In this document: positions 14,937-18,528 of the stretch, one piece after another
How positions within the stretch are numbered: position 1 is the first letter of the stretch
Layout of the letters: each line of letters begins with the position of its first letter
NCBI RefSeq assembly: GCF_946479975.1
Contig: NZ_CAMLIX010000086.1
Span: 1-18,528 of the forward strand
Reading direction: 5' to 3'
Length of the DNA stretch: 18,528 nt
DNA from: an uncultured Flavobacterium sp.
GTDB lineage: Bacteria; Bacteroidota; Bacteroidia; Flavobacteriales; Flavobacteriaceae
The notes under the pieces: model-generated
What the model was told of the DNA's origin: nothing
Databases searched by the model: none
What the model saw: only the letters and a program-made list of their open reading frames with translations
Program-made: the position numbers and the translations under genes

Positions 14937-15661
14937 TAGGCTTTAAAAGATTTTAATTGATAAACAGTAAAAGATAAAAAAGCGATTGAAATGCTTAAGA
15001 AATAAATAATATCGCGCGTATCGATAACCCCTCGGCTCATACTTTTAAAGTGATTCTGCATTCCTAAAGCTGAAATAAAATTGTTTGAACCAGGAATTAA
15101 TGAAGTCAATCCTTCAAAACCAAAATAAAAGAAAAAGCAAAGGAAAACGGCAATGATAAAAGCCACAATTTGATTTTCTGATAGAGTAGAAGTAAAGATT
15201 CCGATTGCTGAATAAGAAGCAATTAAAAACAATAATCCGAAATAAGAACCAATGGTGCTTCCCATATCGATATTACCTTCTGGTAAACCTAAATCTGAAA
15301 TTACTTTTACATAAATTAAGGTTGGAATAATGGCTAAAATAATCAGCAGAAACGAACCGAAGAATTTTCCGTTTACGATTTCCCAGATTGATAAAGGTTT
15401 TGTCAATAGTAATTCTAAAGTTCCTTGTTTTTTTTCGTCAGAGAAACTTCTCATGGTTACGGCTGGAATTAGGAAGATTAAAATCCAAGGCGCTAATGTA
15501 AAAAACGGAGTTAAATCGGCATAACCTGTATTCAATATATTGTAATCTCCTTCAAAAACCCATAAAAATAGTCCGTTGCTAATTAAGAAAATAGCAATGA
15601 CCAAATAGCCGATAGGCGAGCCAAAAAAAGATTTTATTTCTCTTAAAATGATTGATTTCAT
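14936..15661 (-). CDS. gldF: Gliding-motility ABC transporter permease GldF
   Basis: A 241-residue ABC-2 type permease with six hydrophobic segments: roughly 15-35, 50-68, 100-122, 135-157, 165-185 and 218-236. A conserved cytoplasmic stretch (MRSFSDEKKQGTLELLLTKP, about 70-89) matches the coupling region of ABC-2 permeases. It partners GldG, which overlaps it by one base, and the ATPase GldA encoded elsewhere. No clear promoter is seen in the 52 bases between the ATG and the repeat element at 15714; transcription may start within or beyond that element. Confidence 0.94.
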   Translation of the reverse strand: MKSIILREIKSFFGSPIGYLVIAIFLISNGLFLWVFEGDYNILNTGYADLTPFFTLAPWILIFLIPAVTMRSFSDEKKQGTLELLLTKPLSIWEIVNGKFFGSFLLIILAIIPTLIYVKVISDLGLPEGNIDMGSTIGSYFGLLFLIASYSAIGIFTSTLSENQIVAFIIAVFLCFFFYFGFEGLTSLIPGSNNFISALGMQNHFKSMSRGVIDTRDIIYFLSISIAFLSFTVYQLKSFKA

Positions 15662-15666
15662 TCAGT

Positions 15667-15719
15667 TTTTGTTTAATCGTTTTATTTTGTTTAACCGTTT
15701 AATCGTTTTTTGTTTAACC
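15667..15719. repeat. Short imperfect tandem repeat upstream of gldF
   Basis: GTTTAATCGTTTTATTTTGTTTAACC-like units occur about twice, with GTTTAATCGTTTT and TTGTTTAACCG repeated. It lies between the gldF start and the foldback element. No promoter box can be assigned within it. Confidence 0.5.
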
Positions 15720-15833
15720 GCAATGAACGCAAAGTTTTACGCAAAGTTCGCAAAGTTTTTTATGCAAAGCTTTGCGAACTTTGCGTTTTTTAAAAACATC
15801 TAAAGAAAAAATCTTTGCGTGCTTTGCGGTTAA
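15714..15833. repeat. Single-copy foldback element, same family as the 11.3-11.9 kb array
   Basis: The outer arms TTAACCGCAATGAACGCAAAG (start 15714) and CTTTGCGTGCTTTGCGGTTAA (end 15833) are inverted with two mismatches; the inner arms ACGCAAAGTTCGCAAAG (15739-15755) and CTTTGCGAACTTTGCGT (15770-15786) are exact reverse complements. At 120 bases it looks like one basic copy of the family that is tandemly expanded downstream of dnaN. It lies between the ABM gene stop and gldF, and its hairpin could also limit read-through. Confidence 0.85.
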
Positions 15834-15870
15834 ATTGTTCCAATTTTTAGGTCCACTATAACTTGGAACC

Positions 15871-16167
15871 TTAAACTAAAGAAACAACTTTGTCCACGCT
15901 CCAAGCTTCTGGTTTTGCATTGAACAACTTTTTTGTAAAATCCCAAACCGTATTAAAAAGTTCAGAATTTCTATAATTTTCCAAATCGGCTTCGGTCTCC
16001 CAATAGCTGTAAGTGAAAAAGATGCATTTGTCATTTTTGTCCTGATACAATTCTAAAAAACGATTTCCTTCTGCATTTCGTATTTTCTCTTTCACAGATT
16101 CAAAATTTTCCAGAAAATCAGGAATTTTTTCTTCGTGAAAACTCATTTTTACTATTCGAACAAACAT
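15871..16167 (-). CDS. ABM-fold (antibiotic biosynthesis monooxygenase-like) small protein
   Basis: A 98-residue protein with the dimeric alpha-beta barrel pattern of the ABM family: first strand MFVRIVKMSF, a helix (about 13-32), a strand GNRFLELYQDK, a strand CIFFTYSYWET with the typical Tyr/Trp pair, the helix ADLENYRNSELFNTVW, and a final helix. Members are small cofactor-free oxygenases or stress proteins; the substrate cannot be told from sequence. The length is normal. It appears monocistronic, with a perfect TAnnTTTG box 71 bases upstream and a foldback repeat downstream. Confidence 0.85.
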   Translation of the reverse strand: MFVRIVKMSFHEEKIPDFLENFESVKEKIRNAEGNRFLELYQDKNDKCIFFTYSYWETEADLENYRNSELFNTVWDFTKKLFNAKPEAWSVDKVVSLV

Positions 16168-16175
16168 TCTTTTTA

Positions 16176-16352
16176 TTTTAGATTTCTGATCTTAGATTTT
16201 AGATTTTTTTTTGAATGTCTAAAAGCTTACAGGTGCGCAAAAATACCAAATTTGATTGTGGTTTTTATAAAAAAATAAAATTACAATAGTGAAATCCCAA
16301 ATTCCAACCCCTAAAGTTTTAAAATCTAAATCTGCAATCTAAAATCTAAAAT
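16176..16352. repeat. Inverted AATCTAAAATCTAA repeats flanking the ABM upstream region
   Basis: TTAGATTTTAGATT (within 16192-16207) and AATCTAAAATCTAA (within 16336-16350) are inverted copies of the same 14-base motif, each with extra degenerate AGATTT units. They bracket the ABM promoter region and lie between two minus-strand genes. Low complexity limits the meaning. Confidence 0.5.
16238..16245 (-). promoter_or_regulatory. -7 promoter element for the ABM gene
   Basis: The minus strand reads TATTTTTG, followed by C: an exact TAnnTTTG match, 70 bases before the ATG at 16167. No TTTG lies at the expected -33 distance; that region is A-rich. Confidence 0.4.
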
Positions 16353-16357
16353 TTTTT

Positions 16358-17185
16358 TTAAGAAAATTGAATCGTAATCACATCACGATAATTCAAACCT
16401 AACAAACTATTTGCAGAACCCACTTTAGAAGGATTACTTCTAAAAATAGCGATTTCAAGAAAACCAGCTTCATTAAAAATTGCCAGTTTTTCTCCTTCAT
16501 ACGTTTTTATCGGATATTTATCTGAAGTCGCTATTGCCGAATAATTAGGTAGAATCGTTTTGATGTTTTTTGGTTTCATCACGATTTCATACGGGCGTCC
16601 GCGAGAAATTTCTAAAAATTGTTTTTTAGAAATATTAGTGACAACATTTCCAAAATGATCAATATAAATAATATAACCTTTTAAAGAATTTCCATCATCT
16701 GCAACGATAGGCTGTAATTCTGTAGCTTCTTTAATTGAAGAAATTTCTTTTCCGATTACATTCAACAAACCGCCTTTTGCCAGATGCGACGCCACTTGAA
16801 TAAAAATATCCAAATCTGTCGATTCAATCGGGAAACGATCGTGAATGTTAATTGCCACAATTTTCTGCGGAACGATTTTCTGCGTAAGCATACTTAAGAT
16901 TCCGTTATCGGCACAAATAAAATAATGATCATTCCATTGCATGGCGATATGCAGGTTCTCTTTATTGCGTTCAATGTCAACACCAATTAGGTGAACAGTT
17001 CCTTTTGGAAAGCTCAAATAAGAAGCGCCGATAATGTAACTTGCTTCGGCAGTATTAAAGGGATCAATGTCATGAGATATGTCAATAATCTGAACCTCTG
17101 GATTTTCAGAAAGTATTTTACCCTTCAGCGATCCCACAAAGTGATCTTTCAAGCCGTAGTCTGTAGTAAGGGTAATTATTGACAT
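16358..17185 (-). CDS. SAM hydrolase (DUF62, SAM hydroxide adenosyltransferase) family protein
   Basis: A 275-residue protein of the SAM hydrolase/chlorinase/fluorinase superfamily. The N-terminal LTTDYGLKDHFVG (6-18), DISHDIDPFN (35-44), CADNGIL (91-97) and the C-terminal-domain start YIDHFGNVVTNI are family hallmarks. Characterised members split SAM to adenosine and methionine with a conserved Asp-Arg-His set in VDPGVG-x-x-R and FHGRDIF. Here the first segment is GVDIERNKEN (Asp70 kept, loop shortened) and the second reads FPIESTDLDIF (118-128), lacking the His and Arg. The reaction is therefore uncertain; this may be a clade-specific variant. It appears monocistronic, with a good -7 box upstream. 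Confidence 0.88.
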   Translation of the reverse strand: MSIITLTTDYGLKDHFVGSLKGKILSENPEVQIIDISHDIDPFNTAEASYIIGASYLSFPKGTVHLIGVDIERNKENLHIAMQWNDHYFICADNGILSMLTQKIVPQKIVAINIHDRFPIESTDLDIFIQVASHLAKGGLLNVIGKEISSIKEATELQPIVADDGNSLKGYIIYIDHFGNVVTNISKKQFLEISRGRPYEIVMKPKNIKTILPNYSAIATSDKYPIKTYEGEKLAIFNEAGFLEIAIFRSNPSKVGSANSLLGLNYRDVITIQFS

Positions 17186-17244
17186 AATTTTGTTTATAAC
17201 TATTGATAGTATTTAAATCTAAATTTCATTAAATTTGAGAAATG

Positions 17245-17275
17245 CAAAGCTAATAATAGTAAACACAAATTGAAA
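17245..17275 (-). promoter_or_regulatory. Promoter for the SAM hydrolase-family gene
   Basis: The minus strand reads TTTC, a 19-base spacer, then TAGCTTTG followed by C. The -7 box matches TAnnTTTG exactly and the -33 box has one mismatch. It lies 60 bases before the ATG. In the same divergent region I could not assign a convincing promoter for phoH. Confidence 0.55.
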
Positions 17276-17449
17276 GAAAGTAAAGACAATTTATGTTTTT
17301 TAAAGTTTTTGCAAGTTATAGTATTTAGATCCAGAAGATTAAGTTTAATTTAGAAAAAACTGAAAACTGCGCCCGAATACTGCAACTTAAAAAATGACCC
17401 GACAACCACTAAATAGTAAAAGGAATTATTTAATTTAAAACTACTTCAT

Positions 17450-18400
17450 TTGAACGAAAGAATAATCGAGCTAGTAGATATTGCACCAAAAGAATTTTGG
17501 GGCGCGCAGGACAGCCATCTAGAAATTATTAAAAAGTACTACCCGAAGCTTAAAATCGTAGCGCGAGGGACAACTTTAAAAGCATTTGGCGAAAAAGAAG
17601 TTTTAGATGAATTCGAAAAAAGATTTCAAAGATTAATGCTTCATTTTACCCGTTACAATAATATTGATGATAATGTAATTGAGCGTGTTATTATGAGTGA
17701 TGGTCAAGATGAAAAAAGATCTTACGATCATGACAAAATCTTAGTTCATGGTGTTGGCGGTAAGATTATCAAGGCAATGACGCCAAATCAGCAATTGCTG
17801 GTTGATACCATCAAGAAAAATGATATGGTCTTTGCTATTGGTCCTGCTGGAACCGGAAAAACCTATACCGGTGTCGCTATGGCGGTTAAAATGCTAAAAG
17901 ATAAAGAAGTAAAAAGGATTATTCTAACGCGTCCCGCAGTTGAAGCCGGTGAAAATCTTGGTTTTCTTCCTGGGGATATGAAAGAAAAACTGGATCCTTA
18001 TATGCAGCCGCTTTACGACGCGCTGCGTGACATGCTTCCAAACGAAAAACTAGAGGATTATATTTTGAAAGGAATTATTCAAATTGCGCCACTGGCTTTT
18101 ATGCGTGGTCGTACGCTTGATAATGCTTTCGTAATCCTTGATGAAGCACAGAACACCACACACTCACAAATGAAAATGTTTTTGACTCGTATGGGAAAAA
18201 ACGCCAAATTTATGATTACAGGTGATCCTGGACAGGTCGATTTACCAAGAAGAACTATTTCTGGTCTGAAAGAAGCGATTTTGGTTCTGAAAGACATCGA
18301 CGGAATCGGTATTATTTATCTGGATGATAAAGATATCGTACGTCACAGACTGGTTAAAAAGGTAATTGATGCTTACAAACAAATTGAGAATCACGATTAA
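17450..18400 (+). CDS. phoH: PhoH-like ATPase
   Basis: A 316-residue P-loop NTPase. An N-terminal KH-like region (about 20-80) precedes the ATPase domain with Walker A GPAGTGKT (131-138), a conserved LTRPAVEAGE (159-168) and LGFLPGDMKEK (170-180), Walker B FVILDEAQN (227-235) and GDPGQVDLP (258-266). These are the signatures of the PhoH family, linked to RNA metabolism; the cellular role is poorly defined. The start is a TTG: the frame upstream reaches a stop at 17417 with no ATG or GTG, and the protein beginning MNERIIEL has normal length. A strong hairpin terminator follows, so it is probably a single-gene unit. Confidence 0.95.
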   Translation: MNERIIELVDIAPKEFWGAQDSHLEIIKKYYPKLKIVARGTTLKAFGEKEVLDEFEKRFQRLMLHFTRYNNIDDNVIERVIMSDGQDEKRSYDHDKILVHGVGGKIIKAMTPNQQLLVDTIKKNDMVFAIGPAGTGKTYTGVAMAVKMLKDKEVKRIILTRPAVEAGENLGFLPGDMKEKLDPYMQPLYDALRDMLPNEKLEDYILKGIIQIAPLAFMRGRTLDNAFVILDEAQNTTHSQMKMFLTRMGKNAKFMITGDPGQVDLPRRTISGLKEAILVLKDIDGIGIIYLDDKDIVRHRLVKKVIDAYKQIENHD

Positions 18401-18453
18401 ATAAATTTAGTCAAATGTTAAATGTAAATCGTGAATTGTGTTTTAACATTACT

Positions 18454-18500
18454 AATATTCGTTTTATATCTGTTTTTAAAAGAGATATAAAACGAATATT
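18454..18500 (+). terminator. Intrinsic terminator after phoH
   Basis: AATATTCGTTTTATATCT (18454-18471) pairs perfectly with its reverse complement at 18483-18500: an 18-base-pair AT-rich stem with an 11-base loop, followed by a T-run to 18504. It is 54 bases after the phoH stop. The A-run is weak on the other side, so it mainly serves the plus strand. Confidence 0.85.
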
Positions 18501-18528
18501 TTTTATGAATTGATTATTTTATACTTGC

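Overview
The window is AT-rich and reads as chromosomal DNA of a Flavobacterium-like member of the Bacteroidota. The evidence is the gliding-motility pair gldF-gldG, several TAnnTTTG-type -7 promoter elements, the general lack of Shine-Dalgarno sequences, and the protein families present. No rRNA, tRNA, CRISPR array or intact transposase gene is visible.

Layout. Bases 1-1170 (minus) hold the N-terminal 390 codons of a secreted or periplasmic-facing TPR protein, probably a TPR sensor kinase or regulator, which runs off the left edge. Divergent from it is a tight three-gene plus-strand cluster (1418-2824): a small exported protein whose layout resembles the Bacteroidota TssD/Hcp tube protein, and two small two-TM membrane proteins with PH-like tails. 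From 2883 to about 3683 there is no gene but an array of nested palindromic repeats (three composite units of 233, 260 and about 212 bp, each with a 51-bp sub-period). Bases 3698-9486 (minus) carry the ligase-associated DNA repair cluster: MBL-fold exonuclease, ATP-dependent DNA ligase, Lhr-core-like DEXH helicase and the metallophosphoesterase PdeM. A DUF202 membrane protein and a very acidic small protein lie just upstream and may be co-transcribed with it (10238 to 3698).

After a divergent promoter region come a 43-codon Ser/Lys-rich gene, a strong bidirectional terminator and a DsbA/FrnE-like oxidoreductase. A second, unrelated repeat array (about 11313-11862, four units of about 110 bp) precedes the dnaN terminator and dnaN. 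Next are gldG and gldF, which encode the GldG protein and the permease of the gliding-motility ABC transporter; its ATPase GldA is not in the window. A single-copy relative of the second repeat sits at 15714-15833, then a small ABM-fold protein, a SAM-hydrolase (DUF62) family protein with an altered active-site region, and a plus-strand phoH-like ATPase with a near-perfect terminator at the right edge.

The four repair genes should act as one pathway (end processing, unwinding, phosphoesterase trimming, sealing). The most unusual parts are the two repeat families, especially the first, whose palindrome arms show paired changes, and the small exported TssD-like/membrane-protein cluster.
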